DNA of 64,000 bases, taken from the NCBI GenBank assembly GCA_016794985.1, contig JAEUIQ010000070.1, positions 124,001 to 188,000 on the forward strand, read 5' to 3'. Below the pieces are notes generated by a model. The model was not told where the DNA came from and did no database searches. It saw only the letters and a list, made by a program, of their open reading frames with translations. The position numbers and the translations under genes are program-made. Positions within the stretch are counted from its first letter, which is position 1, and every line of letters starts with the position of its first letter. Positions 26,545 through 34,384 of this stretch are shown here, piece by piece. Origin of the DNA: Planctomycetaceae bacterium (GTDB lineage Bacteria > Planctomycetota > Planctomycetia > Pirellulales > Pirellulaceae).

Positions 26545-27251
26545 AAAACGGCTTCACACTGGTTGAGATAAGCATCGGGCTGGTCATCATCGGCCTGCTG
26601 ATTGGTGGCGTCATTGTTGCCAAGTCTATGATTCACGCTGCAGAACTTCGGTCCGTTGGTGAGGATTTCCAGAAATACTTGACATCATTTCAAGCATTTA
26701 GGCTCAAATACAATTGTATTCCGGGCGATTGCGAGCGCGCAAGTAGTTTCGGATTGGGCGTGAACGGTAATGGTGACAATCGAATACCTTGGACGAATGA
26801 GGGAATGCGAGCATGGGTGCATCTTGCAAATGCAGGAATGGTTGAAGGAACGTACACTGGGGCAGGCAATCCTGGAAACCGGCTGACGCCAGGAGTGAAC
26901 ACTCCAAAAAGCAAAATAGTGGGAGCCGGGTTCGCGATAGGGAGCACATCCCACACCCCGCTTAATCCTCTAAATTATAAGGATTTCTCTCGAATCGAGA
27001 ACTTTTTCCTTTTTGGAAGAGAATCCACTGCAAGCTGGTACAATGCCGGAGCGCTGACTCCTATAGATGCGCGCTCAATTGACGAAAAGTTGGATGATGG
27101 TGACCCAGATAGTGGCAGTATATTGGCTTATGGGAGCTTTGCTATAGGTGCCGGAACAAACTCGGGTTGTGTACTGAATAATGCTCCAGGCACGACGTAC
27201 GAATTAACAGACCCAGACTTGCGTTGTGTGTTGATAATGAAAATAGATTAA
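26541..27251 (+). CDS. Prepilin-like protein P3
   Basis: 236 aa. It begins MKNG^FTLVEISIGLVIIGLL, a prepilin signal with Glu5. It has the Cys-type box NCIPGDCERASSFG, then RAWVHLANAGMVEGTYTG, TPKSKIVGAGFAIG, DEKLDDGDPDSGSI and the terminal pair SGCVLNN...LRCVLIM. The start overlaps the leader peptide stop. A fragment of a different pilin C-terminus follows directly after the stop (27254-27405), which suggests that P3 replaced or inserted into an older pilin gene. Confidence 0.87.
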   Translation: MKNGFTLVEISIGLVIIGLLIGGVIVAKSMIHAAELRSVGEDFQKYLTSFQAFRLKYNCIPGDCERASSFGLGVNGNGDNRIPWTNEGMRAWVHLANAGMVEGTYTGAGNPGNRLTPGVNTPKSKIVGAGFAIGSTSHTPLNPLNYKDFSRIENFFLFGRESTASWYNAGALTPIDARSIDEKLDDGDPDSGSILAYGSFAIGAGTNSGCVLNNAPGTTYELTDPDLRCVLIMKID

Positions 27252-27253
27252 TG

Positions 27254-27405
27254 GCAGACCGTGCACAGGAAAGTTTGAAGCATCGTTAGGGCACGTTTTT
27301 GGGACATCAATATGGACTTCGTGCGTAACTGGATCTGGTAGTTCCGCGGCTTACAACTTCACCCAGACCGGTGATACCTGCCGGTATATCTTCAGGCTGG
27401 AGTAG
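27254..27405 (+). pseudogene. Frameshifted C-terminal fragment of a P5-like pilin
   Basis: The DNA just after the P3 stop is homologous to the last 150 bp of P5 (42953-43104), with the first 26 bases identical. Read in two frames it gives GRPCTGKFEASLGHV, then FGTSIWTSCVTGSGSSAAYN, and ends CRYIFRLE-stop. A run of four T at about 27297-27300 has five in P5, so one base is missing. It is a pilin tail with no start, a silent or dead cassette. Confidence 0.85.
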
Positions 27406-27456
27406 CAATAAAAAGCGACTTCGAGGGCCGGAGGGAACTGAGTCATCTCGTTAGCG

Positions 27457-28626
27457 TTACAATTCTTCGTCCTGTATTTCCTGAAAGCGTTTTATCTCAG
27501 CGAGCAACTTCAGTGAGAACGGCATCCTCCTCCATCCGCCATTGAGTAAGTCGGCCTCGGTAGTGCCCGCCATCTCGCCGGTGGCACTCTCATCGCCTCT
27601 GCCCACCATCGTAATGAGATTTCGGGCAACGAGTGGCGGGCGATCCATCCAATACTGCAACTCAAATGTGTCGGAGTTGTTGCATACAGCCTGGAATGCG
27701 CCCGGTTGTTGAAAGACTTTCCAGTCGAGAGGATGAATCGCATTAGGGTTATGGTAGACCCTAAGACCATCGCACAATGATTCTTGGTATTGAGATTTCG
27801 AGCCATAGAAAACGAACGTCTCCCCCGAATGCGGATCGAATCGGCAGGCGTTGAAGTAAATGAACGGGTTTTGGTCATCGCACATTGCCCGGACTTTACC
27901 CCAAGTGGCGGCCGAGTTGAAGACCACTGCACTGATATGCTCGTGGGTTTTGTCAGTAAAGATACCCAGTGGTAACTCAACTCCATTGTCCTTTCGAACA
28001 ACTCTCAACCGCTGTGGTCTTAATGGCGATGTCGTTGACGGATTGTCAATCGATTCCTGCTCGTCGACATAATACCCGTACAGAACCGCCTCGATCGCCC
28101 GCTGGATTTGGAGGTAAAAGAGCGGCCGGTCAAAAGGGGCCAGTGCCAATACGAACGGTTTGTCAGCTACATGCGGCATTTTCTGGTAACTCTGGGTATA
28201 CTTTTTCGACTTTTCCGAAATGCTATTTAACAGCCGAATCATTGCTAACCGATTGAACTCATTTAGATCACGCGGGCGATTATCTAGGTCCAGCGGCGAC
28301 CACTCGGGCAGTGAGTCCGTCGCGTTGAGCGCGACTGTTGCCTCGAGGAGAAACGGGACCGGAGCTGTGACAAAGTAGTCCGGTGCGTGGTGAGAGAAGT
28401 CAATGTTGCACCCAGCCTCTTTAAGGACTGCGTGCAAGTACAGCTCCCAGAAACAGCTATTAAAGGTTGTTTGGAACTCCTCGATAAACTTTCCATCGCG
28501 ATCTATAAATCCGTCCGCCCACTTCGCGAGCACCATCCTGTCATATTGGTTCGGCCGTGCAACGCATTGCGCGAAATTCGGATGAAACCGCTCTGGCGGC
28601 ACAAGCGACTTAAACAGATCTAGCAT
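27457..28626 (-). CDS. Conserved hypothetical protein, possibly PD-(D/E)xK-like
   Basis: 389 aa. It contains EFQTTFNSCFWELYLHAVLKE, then DFSHHAPDYFVTAPVPFLLEATVA near residues 75-98, a D...ExT layout that may be a degenerate nuclease core. Later segments (FNSAATWGKVRAMCDDQ, QYWMDRPPLVARNLITMVG) are not recognised. Some relatives carry the odd database name glycosaminoglycan attachment site, which says nothing of function. No signal peptide is seen. It stands alone and is plausibly accessory, perhaps defence. Confidence 0.65.
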   Translation of the reverse strand: MLDLFKSLVPPERFHPNFAQCVARPNQYDRMVLAKWADGFIDRDGKFIEEFQTTFNSCFWELYLHAVLKEAGCNIDFSHHAPDYFVTAPVPFLLEATVALNATDSLPEWSPLDLDNRPRDLNEFNRLAMIRLLNSISEKSKKYTQSYQKMPHVADKPFVLALAPFDRPLFYLQIQRAIEAVLYGYYVDEQESIDNPSTTSPLRPQRLRVVRKDNGVELPLGIFTDKTHEHISAVVFNSAATWGKVRAMCDDQNPFIYFNACRFDPHSGETFVFYGSKSQYQESLCDGLRVYHNPNAIHPLDWKVFQQPGAFQAVCNNSDTFELQYWMDRPPLVARNLITMVGRGDESATGEMAGTTEADLLNGGWRRMPFSLKLLAEIKRFQEIQDEEL

Positions 28627-28844
28627 ACGACAATCTACCTAATTGAAATTGTGTTGCGAGAAGGAAAGGTGGTTGCGAGCGGATACCGTATTCACTCGCT
28701 TGCAGCTCATTCAGCCCCTACAATTTGTGCGTCGAATGATTGATACCCATCTTGGACATAGACGAAACCGAGTACGACGGTAATGAAATCGGCTGACACG
28801 TAGAAACAATTCACGTTACTGCGTGCTGTAAACCTACGTCAAGC

Positions 28845-29210
28845 TCAGAAAGACGACTGTCGCCGCCTCCAGAAATAGACGTAAATGTTCGATTTGGTGC
28901 GGTCGCTATTCCAATGCCTGATTGCTCCCTGAGGCTCCATTCCATCTTGCCGGCCTGTCGTATGCGCTACAGATATCTCGACAACTTCCCTTACGTCCTC
29001 AAAATCAGGTTCTTGGGGTAGCGTGTCGATGGACGAGCACCGAGGATCATCATCGTCGTAAAGCGGCAGATCAATAAAGCTCTCTAGCTCGGCATATTCA
29101 GAGTCGGTCATTGTTGGTAGCTCGGAATTGGGGAGATGGGAGGTTGTGAAATTACTGGAGGACAGCCCGAATTCTACTGTAGCTTCGGCCCGAATGCAAA
29201 GACCTTTCAT
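28845..29210 (-). CDS. Hypothetical protein
   Basis: 121 aa from an internal ATG at 29210 (MKGLCIRAEATVEFG); the frame is open to 29288. The middle is acidic (TMTDSEYAELESF, LYDDDDPRCSS), and the end VYFWRRRQSSF is basic. No domain is recognised. The codon pattern is weakly protein-like and there is no clear ribosome site. Confidence 0.35.
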   Translation of the reverse strand: MKGLCIRAEATVEFGLSSSNFTTSHLPNSELPTMTDSEYAELESFIDLPLYDDDDPRCSSIDTLPQEPDFEDVREVVEISVAHTTGRQDGMEPQGAIRHWNSDRTKSNIYVYFWRRRQSSF

Positions 29211-29469
29211 GTGTACCGTTTCCTTCGGCGTAGCTCGCCTCCATAGGAACTTCCAGTAACGGGGCATTCGTGCTAAACTCACAAACAAGGGATGATTCTG
29301 CTTTATTCTTCAGTCGATCGTGCATGTCGACTCTACGACGACCAAATCATTCGTTACACTTTTGGGGCGTACCTAGTATATGAAAGCAACTGAGTATCGA
29401 CACAACAAGGCCTGACTAATACCAAGTGCAATACTGACCCGATCCGATTTCGGACTTAGAGAACAGACG

Positions 29470-29748
29470 ATGAGCCTAGCACAATTGACAGATGCGGAAC
29501 TGGATGAACTAAACCGACAATGCACGGAAGTCATCAATTCAGTTTTGTCACGATTGGAGCGGGACGAGCGATTGCAAGCTGCTTTTCGGCGATTGCTTCA
29601 AACATTGAATATGATGGAGGAAATCCAGACTTTGGAATCGAATGTCAGCGAGCTGGTTCTGCAATCAGCCGTGGCAGTATTGATCAATTCGCAAAGTATT
29701 AAAGCAATCGAAGTGGAGCAGCATCGACGGATGGTTGAGCGAAATTAA
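29470..29748 (+). CDS. Small helical hypothetical protein
   Basis: 92 aa, almost fully helical (LTDAELDELNRQCTEVINSVL, LESNVSELVLQSAVAVLINS). It may be a coiled-coil or dimerising protein; no family was seen. It is separate from its neighbours. The 180 bp upstream is AT-rich and could hold its promoter. Confidence 0.45.
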   Translation: MSLAQLTDAELDELNRQCTEVINSVLSRLERDERLQAAFRRLLQTLNMMEEIQTLESNVSELVLQSAVAVLINSQSIKAIEVEQHRRMVERN

Positions 29749-29804
29749 GCGCGGTATCCGAATGTTGGACGCCAAAAAAACAAGAGCTTGGGTTCGGGGC
29801 CAAC

Positions 29805-30884
29805 TCAGCCGCCGCATTTCGAGCACGGCTTGCCCTCATTGGACGAGCAAGGCCGACCTCGTTTGGTGTTTCCGTACCAGCGGCAACCGCGATTATGCCT
29901 TACGTTTGATTCTGTGTTGAGCCAGTAAGACCCGGTGGCAGCTGGCGGTTTTGGCTTTTCAACGTTGGGCTTGATCACCGGCGGTTCACTGTCATTAGCG
30001 AGTAGCGGCTTTGCGGCTCGCGGCGAGTCAATGAAGTTCTTTCTCTGAGCACTACTCCATTTCCGCCATTCCCATGGGGCGATGGGACCTTGTTCGGACC
30101 AGATGTTTTTCTTGGCCTTTCTCGCGTCTAGTTCTGCGGCTGCGAGCTCTTTGTCTCTCGAATATGTCTTGTAATGCCATGCAAGGCCCTCTGAAACCAG
30201 TGATCGGTTTGCGTTGGTTCCTTCCACCATCACATTACATAGATTTCTGCCGTACTTGTCACCGCCCTTTCGATTTCCGGTAATCGATTTACCAAAGACC
30301 AATGTGCTTAGGTGTTGCTTCGATTTTGTGCCATAATCCTGCCCTAACTCCGGGGCGTCGATTCCCTCAAGACGGATTTTGTATTGCCGATTATTTAGCA
30401 ATACAGTGATCGTGTCACCATCGTGAACACCTACCACTTTTGCAGTGAACTCGTCTGGAAGTACGGTGTCAGCCGTAGTGCGACGTGCCTCGACATATTG
30501 CTGGTCGCTCTTACTTAATCGAGTGATGTCAACCCGAACCTGAACGCCATCGACATTCTCGAGTGTTACTTGCTGACCGGAAACAGACACTAAGTCTGCG
30601 ATATAATGGTATTTTCCGGAATCATCTTCCCAGACTCGCCCCCAGCCGGTCTGTCTCATGACTTCGGCCTGGTCGGTCGACGTTAACTCCCGGAATGGGA
30701 GAGAAAACAACTCTCCGTTAGGCTTCTCAAAACTGACTTCCCCTTGATTGATGCCCAGTAGCTTTGCCTCGACCTCGGTCAGATCTGGCATTAGCCACTT
30801 CTGATCCTGCGGCGTTGACAGGCCGCCATCTTGCCAGATAAGAACCAGACTGATGAAAAATGCCGAAAGCGATCGTAGAATCAT
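29805..30884 (-). CDS. Exported staphylococcal-nuclease-like protein with SHD1 domain
   Basis: 359 aa. An N-terminal hydrophobic stretch is a signal peptide. Residues about 30-75 (W...EAKLLGINQGEVSFEKPNGELFSLPFRELTSTDQ) match the SHD1 domain, a planctomycete hallmark. The SNase domain follows (TAKVVGVHDGDTITVLLNNRQYKIRLEGIDAPELGQ, then DKYGRNLCNVMVEG, LAWHYKTYS) with Asp, Arg and Glu catalytic residues. The end YWLNTESNVRHNRGCRWYG...CSKCGG is a Cys-rich tail. It probably degrades nucleic acids outside the cytoplasm. SHD1 shows that a planctomycete is the host or source. Confidence 0.88.
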   Translation of the reverse strand: MILRSLSAFFISLVLIWQDGGLSTPQDQKWLMPDLTEVEAKLLGINQGEVSFEKPNGELFSLPFRELTSTDQAEVMRQTGWGRVWEDDSGKYHYIADLVSVSGQQVTLENVDGVQVRVDITRLSKSDQQYVEARRTTADTVLPDEFTAKVVGVHDGDTITVLLNNRQYKIRLEGIDAPELGQDYGTKSKQHLSTLVFGKSITGNRKGGDKYGRNLCNVMVEGTNANRSLVSEGLAWHYKTYSRDKELAAAELDARKAKKNIWSEQGPIAPWEWRKWSSAQRKNFIDSPRAAKPLLANDSEPPVIKPNVEKPKPPAATGSYWLNTESNVRHNRGCRWYGNTKRGRPCSSNEGKPCSKCGG

Positions 30885-31012
30885 GAGTCTTTCGATTCCA
30901 ACACAAAATGGAAGGTGTGGGATGAGCGGACCGTTACGCCGATATTGTAACCTTCAAGAATTGGCAGAAAACTACCATTTCTATCCGAGGATCTAGGAAA
31001 CCGCATTGGACG

Positions 31013-31621
31013 CTACATGTACGGCCACAAAGCCTCAATGTAAGCAATCTCAGCGTTTACCAATGGAATTGTCGCTGGTGGACCAGGGGGGCGTACAAAA
31101 AGTTTTGACGTCCGGATGTCAAGCAAACAGAGCTCTGTCTGTGGCGTACATTTTGTGCGAAGTGTGCTCTCCATCAAATCGAGGATGAGCGTTGCACGCG
31201 GTTTGGTAAGCTTCGCTTCTTTGAAATAGAGTTTCAGCAAATGGCGTGCCCCGCCCCATTCCAGCCCGAGTTCGGGATTAATAAATATCTCCAAAGTACT
31301 ATAATGGTACGATGCTCGAGGTGGCGAAAACCACGTGAAAGTCTTCTTGCCCCACCATTTGAAATAGGCCTTTCGAAGTTCAGTGTAATTTTGAAGCTTC
31401 TTCGGGTCCGAGGAAAATCTTGGCAGTGCATTAAACTCTTTTCTTGTTTTCCCGCTACGATGAGCCTTAGCGATACCGTCACGTATTTGTTTGTAGAAGT
31501 CGAACGCTGGCTGGTAGTCAGGTCGTTGCTTAACGGTCTTAACTATCGTCGCCTTCGGTGTCCCGCTCGCGTGGACCACGTCAACAAAGTCTGTCAGCGA
31601 TAATCGCGGATGTGCTGGCAT
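31013..31621 (-). CDS. Conserved hypothetical protein
   Basis: 202 aa with a strong ribosome site (GGAGGGGAACCT). It begins MPAHPRLSLTDFVDVVHASGTPKATIVKTVKQRPDY and contains KAYFKWWGKKTFTWFSPPRASY. Its C-terminal half has LHLKLYFK-type and ILDLMESTLR helices. The charge distribution suggests a nucleic-acid-associated protein, but no family is recognised. It stands alone upstream of pilin P4. Confidence 0.6.
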   Translation of the reverse strand: MPAHPRLSLTDFVDVVHASGTPKATIVKTVKQRPDYQPAFDFYKQIRDGIAKAHRSGKTRKEFNALPRFSSDPKKLQNYTELRKAYFKWWGKKTFTWFSPPRASYHYSTLEIFINPELGLEWGGARHLLKLYFKEAKLTKPRATLILDLMESTLRTKCTPQTELCLLDIRTSKLFVRPPGPPATIPLVNAEIAYIEALWPYM

Positions 31622-31875
31622 TAGGTTCCCCTCCCTACAAAGAAGACGAGAAATCCGGGCCTAGGTGGGGACATTTTTTCCGAATTTGGGCAAAGATTTT
31701 CCAAAATAGTCAAATTGCTCAGGCAATCGGTATTCGTTCTTGGGTCTCAGGCGGTAGAAATTGGAGAAAAAGACCAGGTTTTCTTCCGAAACCAGGTTTG
31801 GAATGTCACGCAGGCGGCCATCTTTTCCGACGTGCCGGGAAGGAGAAAGCCGGATCGACACGAGGAAGTGAGCGT

Positions 31876-31890
31876 TTAACAAATTGTTAA
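31876..31890. promoter_or_regulatory. Perfect palindrome TTAACAAATTGTTAA upstream of P4
   Basis: This is the same 7-1-7 inverted repeat at the same distance from the pilin start as in P3. It is a shared operator candidate. Confidence 0.5.
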
Positions 31891-31935
31891 TGACAAGCTG
31901 GTAGCCTTCAGATATTAGAGAAACCGAGGCGACCA

Positions 31936-31983
31936 ATGACAATCAATGACATTCATGCCATCACTGCCGAGACCATCGGATGA
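31936..31983 (+). CDS. 15-codon leader peptide upstream of pilin P4
   Basis: MTINDIHAITAETIG is preceded by GAGG, and its TGA overlaps the P4 ATG. It is homologous to the P3 leader in the same place and frame. Confidence 0.45.
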   Translation: MTINDIHAITAETIG

Positions 31984-32771
31984 GAAATGGTTTCACACTG
32001 GTTGAAATAAGCATCGGTCTGGTCATCATTGGCCTAGTTATTGGTGGAGTTTTTGTTGGGCGGGATCTGATTGAAGCGACAAAGGTAAGGTCGGTTATCA
32101 GTCAGCGTGACCAATTTATGACCGCCGTGAGAACATTTCAGATTAAATACGGCTGTTTACCCGGTGATTGCACTAATGTCGCGCGCTTTGGCTGGACGCA
32201 GCCCGGCGTCGATAATGGGTGTTCACCCGGAAATGGTCTAATCGAATCTAGCAATGGCGTAATAAATTCAAGCGATGCCGTTCCAGGTTATGAAACCACA
32301 CATTTCTGGCGACAATTATCGCTTGCAGGATTGATTAGCGAGACGATTCAAAACCCTCCAACAAATACACTAGCCAGTATGGGGGCTCCTATATCTGGCG
32401 ACACGATCAATCGCTACTTTCCCTCCATTACAGATAACAAGCGTGTCTACTGGAATGCCGTGTCACGTACCAGCACCAGCGAAGGAAAAAACTATTTTGC
32501 ATTGTTGGGCTTCCAATCTGTAAGTCAGGTGTTTGGAGGAAGCGGTGATTATGACACCTTTGCTCCGTTTACCCCTCATTTTGTGCGTTCAATTGATCAA
32601 AAAACAGATGACGGCACACCTGGAAGTGGAAAAGTTATCGGTACTCAACGTCAAAGTTATTTGATAGCACATCCCGCAAGTAACAATGCTACTGACACAG
32701 GTTGTCGAATTTCGGCAACAGTTTATTCCACCCATTCTAACCGCACCTGCGGAGTACGATTTGAGTGGTAG
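31980..32771 (+). CDS. Prepilin-like protein P4
   Basis: 263 aa. It begins MRNG^FTLVEISIGLVIIGLVIGG. It has the Cys-type box GCLPGDCTNVARFG, THFWRQLSLAGLISET, then DQKTDDGTPGSGKV and the terminal pair TGCRISATVYS...RTCGVRFEW. It ends 2 bp before the stop of a convergent serine resolvase gene. The N-terminal DNA is nearly identical to P3 but the remainder differs, as expected from mosaic exchange. Confidence 0.87.
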   Translation: MRNGFTLVEISIGLVIIGLVIGGVFVGRDLIEATKVRSVISQRDQFMTAVRTFQIKYGCLPGDCTNVARFGWTQPGVDNGCSPGNGLIESSNGVINSSDAVPGYETTHFWRQLSLAGLISETIQNPPTNTLASMGAPISGDTINRYFPSITDNKRVYWNAVSRTSTSEGKNYFALLGFQSVSQVFGGSGDYDTFAPFTPHFVRSIDQKTDDGTPGSGKVIGTQRQSYLIAHPASNNATDTGCRISATVYSTHSNRTCGVRFEW

Positions 32772-32773
32772 CA

Positions 32774-33382
32774 TTAGGATAAGAGCCGCTTCGTATCATT
32801 CCGTAGATCGCCGTTTGGAGCAATATGCCTGTAAAGTGTCTGGCGGCTCACTCCAAGTAGCTTGCAGAGTTCACCGACATTGGTCTCCATATTCGCAAGT
32901 GCGGTCGCGGCTAGTTCGATCTTGGTCTGATTGAGTTTCCTTGGCCGACCTCCCATGCGCCCCCGAGCTCGGGCCGAGGCCAGCCCTGCCATCGTTCGTT
33001 CGCGGATTAGCTCTCGCTCGAATTCGGCAAGGGCTGCAAAAATACCGAACACTAGCTTGCCATTGGCAGTAGTGGTATCGATGCTCGCTCCGTGACCGGA
33101 AAGGACCTTGAAGCCGATGTTACGCTGCGTAAGATCGTGAACTAGATTGACTAGCTCGCGCAGGTCACGCCCAAGGCGGTCCAGCTTCCAAACGACCAAG
33201 GTGTCGCCATCACGCAATGACTTCAGGCAAGATGCGAGCCCCGGTCGATCATCTCGCCGTGAAGAGGCCAGGTCTTCATAGATAAATTTCGGGTCGATCC
33301 CTTCCGCCAGCAATGCATCGCGTTGTAGATCGGTAGTCTGACTTCCATCCGACTTCGAGACTCGCATGTATCCAACCAACAT
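32774..33382 (-). CDS. Serine recombinase (Tn3 resolvase/invertase family)
   Basis: 202 aa from the ATG at 33382, with GGAGG just upstream; longer starts exist. The catalytic core is MLVGYMRVSKSDGSQTTDLQRDAL with the nucleophilic Ser, LVVWKLDRLGRDLRELV, and ALAEFERELIRERTMAGLASARARGRMGGRP. The C-terminus is a helix-turn-helix (ELCKLLGVSRQTLYRHI). Such enzymes resolve plasmid dimers or invert DNA. It is tail-to-tail with pilin P4. Confidence 0.93.
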   Translation of the reverse strand: MLVGYMRVSKSDGSQTTDLQRDALLAEGIDPKFIYEDLASSRRDDRPGLASCLKSLRDGDTLVVWKLDRLGRDLRELVNLVHDLTQRNIGFKVLSGHGASIDTTTANGKLVFGIFAALAEFERELIRERTMAGLASARARGRMGGRPRKLNQTKIELAATALANMETNVGELCKLLGVSRQTLYRHIAPNGDLRNDTKRLLS

Positions 33383-33643
33383 TTCGACCTCCATGTGTTT
33401 TGATTTCACTTGTTCCATAAACGACCGTTTTTGGAACAAAGCAAACTTCTTTCCCTGCCGCATCCTGAACCTGTCACAATAACCATCACAAAATCTATGT
33501 CTTGTAAAGGGTCGTGTTTTTGCTTTTGGACGCCATGAAGTGAATTGTAGGCATAAACGAAAGTGTGCCGTAAATTAGTGCTTTGATTCAAAGCCTAACT
33601 ATGCCATAAATGCGAAGTCACCAATAACCAAGAAAGGGCATCT

Positions 33644-33889
33644 ATGGAAACAATACCGCAATTCAAATTATGGGCAACTCAATTTGATTCGTCAGGACGC
33701 GTTCATATGCCCAGTGAGCTCAGAAAGGAAATGAAAGTTTCTTCTGGATCGCCTGTCGTCTGGGTGCGTACCGAGGCCGGTATCGTCCTTCGTCCTTATG
33801 AAGATGTGGTGTCGGAAGTACAGGATCATTTTTGCGGGATTGGGGCCGCCACTGACGTGTGGTCTAATTCTACCCGGACCGGGAAATGA
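33644..33889 (+). CDS. AbrB/SpoVT-type antitoxin
   Basis: 81 aa. The swapped-hairpin AbrB fold is seen in FDSSGRVHMPSELRKEMKVSSGSPVVWVRTEAGIVLRPYED. It overlaps the PIN toxin start by 4 bp (ATGA at 33886). AbrB-type antitoxins bind their promoter and the toxin. Confidence 0.8.
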   Translation: METIPQFKLWATQFDSSGRVHMPSELRKEMKVSSGSPVVWVRTEAGIVLRPYEDVVSEVQDHFCGIGAATDVWSNSTRTGK

Positions 33890-34278
33890 CCAAATACGTC
33901 CTTGATCATTCGGCAATCACTGCCGTACTTCGACGAGAGCCGGGACACGAAAAGATATTGCCGCATCTCTTCGGCAGTATGGTATCAGCGCTCACCATCG
34001 CCGAACTGCTCACAACAGCCGCATCAAATGGAGCTGATCTCGAAACATCCTTCGAATCGCTGAAACGACTGAAACTTGAAATAGTCGCTTTCACGGATGC
34101 TCATGCCGTGCGGCTCGCGAATCTGGTAAACAGCCCAAAGACAAGCACGCTGTCGCAATCGGAGCTGTTTGTGATTTGCCTGGCCATGGAAAAGAAGGCA
34201 ACAATCGTAACAACCAACAGGGTGCTGTCAAGCATGGCTCTTCCCGTCAAAATCAAACAATTTGGCCCACGCTTTTAG
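33886..34278 (+). CDS. PIN-domain toxin (VapC-like)
   Basis: 130 aa. It has the PIN residues: YVLDHSAITAVLRREPG (Asp), VSALTIAELLTTA (Glu), TLSQSELFVICLAMEKKATIVTTNR (Asp is replaced or shifted here, with Glu in its place). It is a putative RNase toxin of the AbrB-PIN type and pairs with the upstream antitoxin. This is the second PIN toxin in the window, of a different subtype from 16671-17117. Confidence 0.85.
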   Translation: MTKYVLDHSAITAVLRREPGHEKILPHLFGSMVSALTIAELLTTAASNGADLETSFESLKRLKLEIVAFTDAHAVRLANLVNSPKTSTLSQSELFVICLAMEKKATIVTTNRVLSSMALPVKIKQFGPRF

Positions 34279-34384
34279 TCGTGAGATTCTCCAACGATAG
34301 GGTTCTTGAACCTGCTTCTCAGGATAATTACCATCATCATGTCAATGGGTCGCGGTACCACGGTAACGCAAACGCAACGTTAAG

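Larger units (their letters stand above)
26392..26640 (+). repeat. 5' flank and N-terminal coding repeat of P3 (copy of 31832-32080)
   Basis: About 250 bp, from GTGCCGGGAAGGAG through the pilin signal sequence, is nearly the same as at 31832-32080. It carries the palindrome TTAACAAATTGTTAA, the 15-codon leader and the prepilin N-terminus. Similarity stops in the coding region, where P3 and P4 diverge. This marks a duplication or gene-conversion tract. Confidence 0.85.
31832..32080 (+). repeat. 5' flank and N-terminal coding repeat of P4 (copy of 26392-26640)
   Basis: This matches 26392-26640 with scattered substitutions and a few one-base indels. The left break is sharp at GTGCCGGGAAGG: sequence to the left (31640-31830) is unrelated and contains a doubled ACCAGGTTT. 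The 31622-31831 stretch has no gene. Confidence 0.85.

Noticed and set aside
26225..31942. Similar minus-strand ORFs upstream of P3 and P4 sharing ISEGYQLVINNLLN
   Set aside because: They arise from the duplicated DNA block and run into unrelated sequence; the + strand leader ORF is the better-supported reading.
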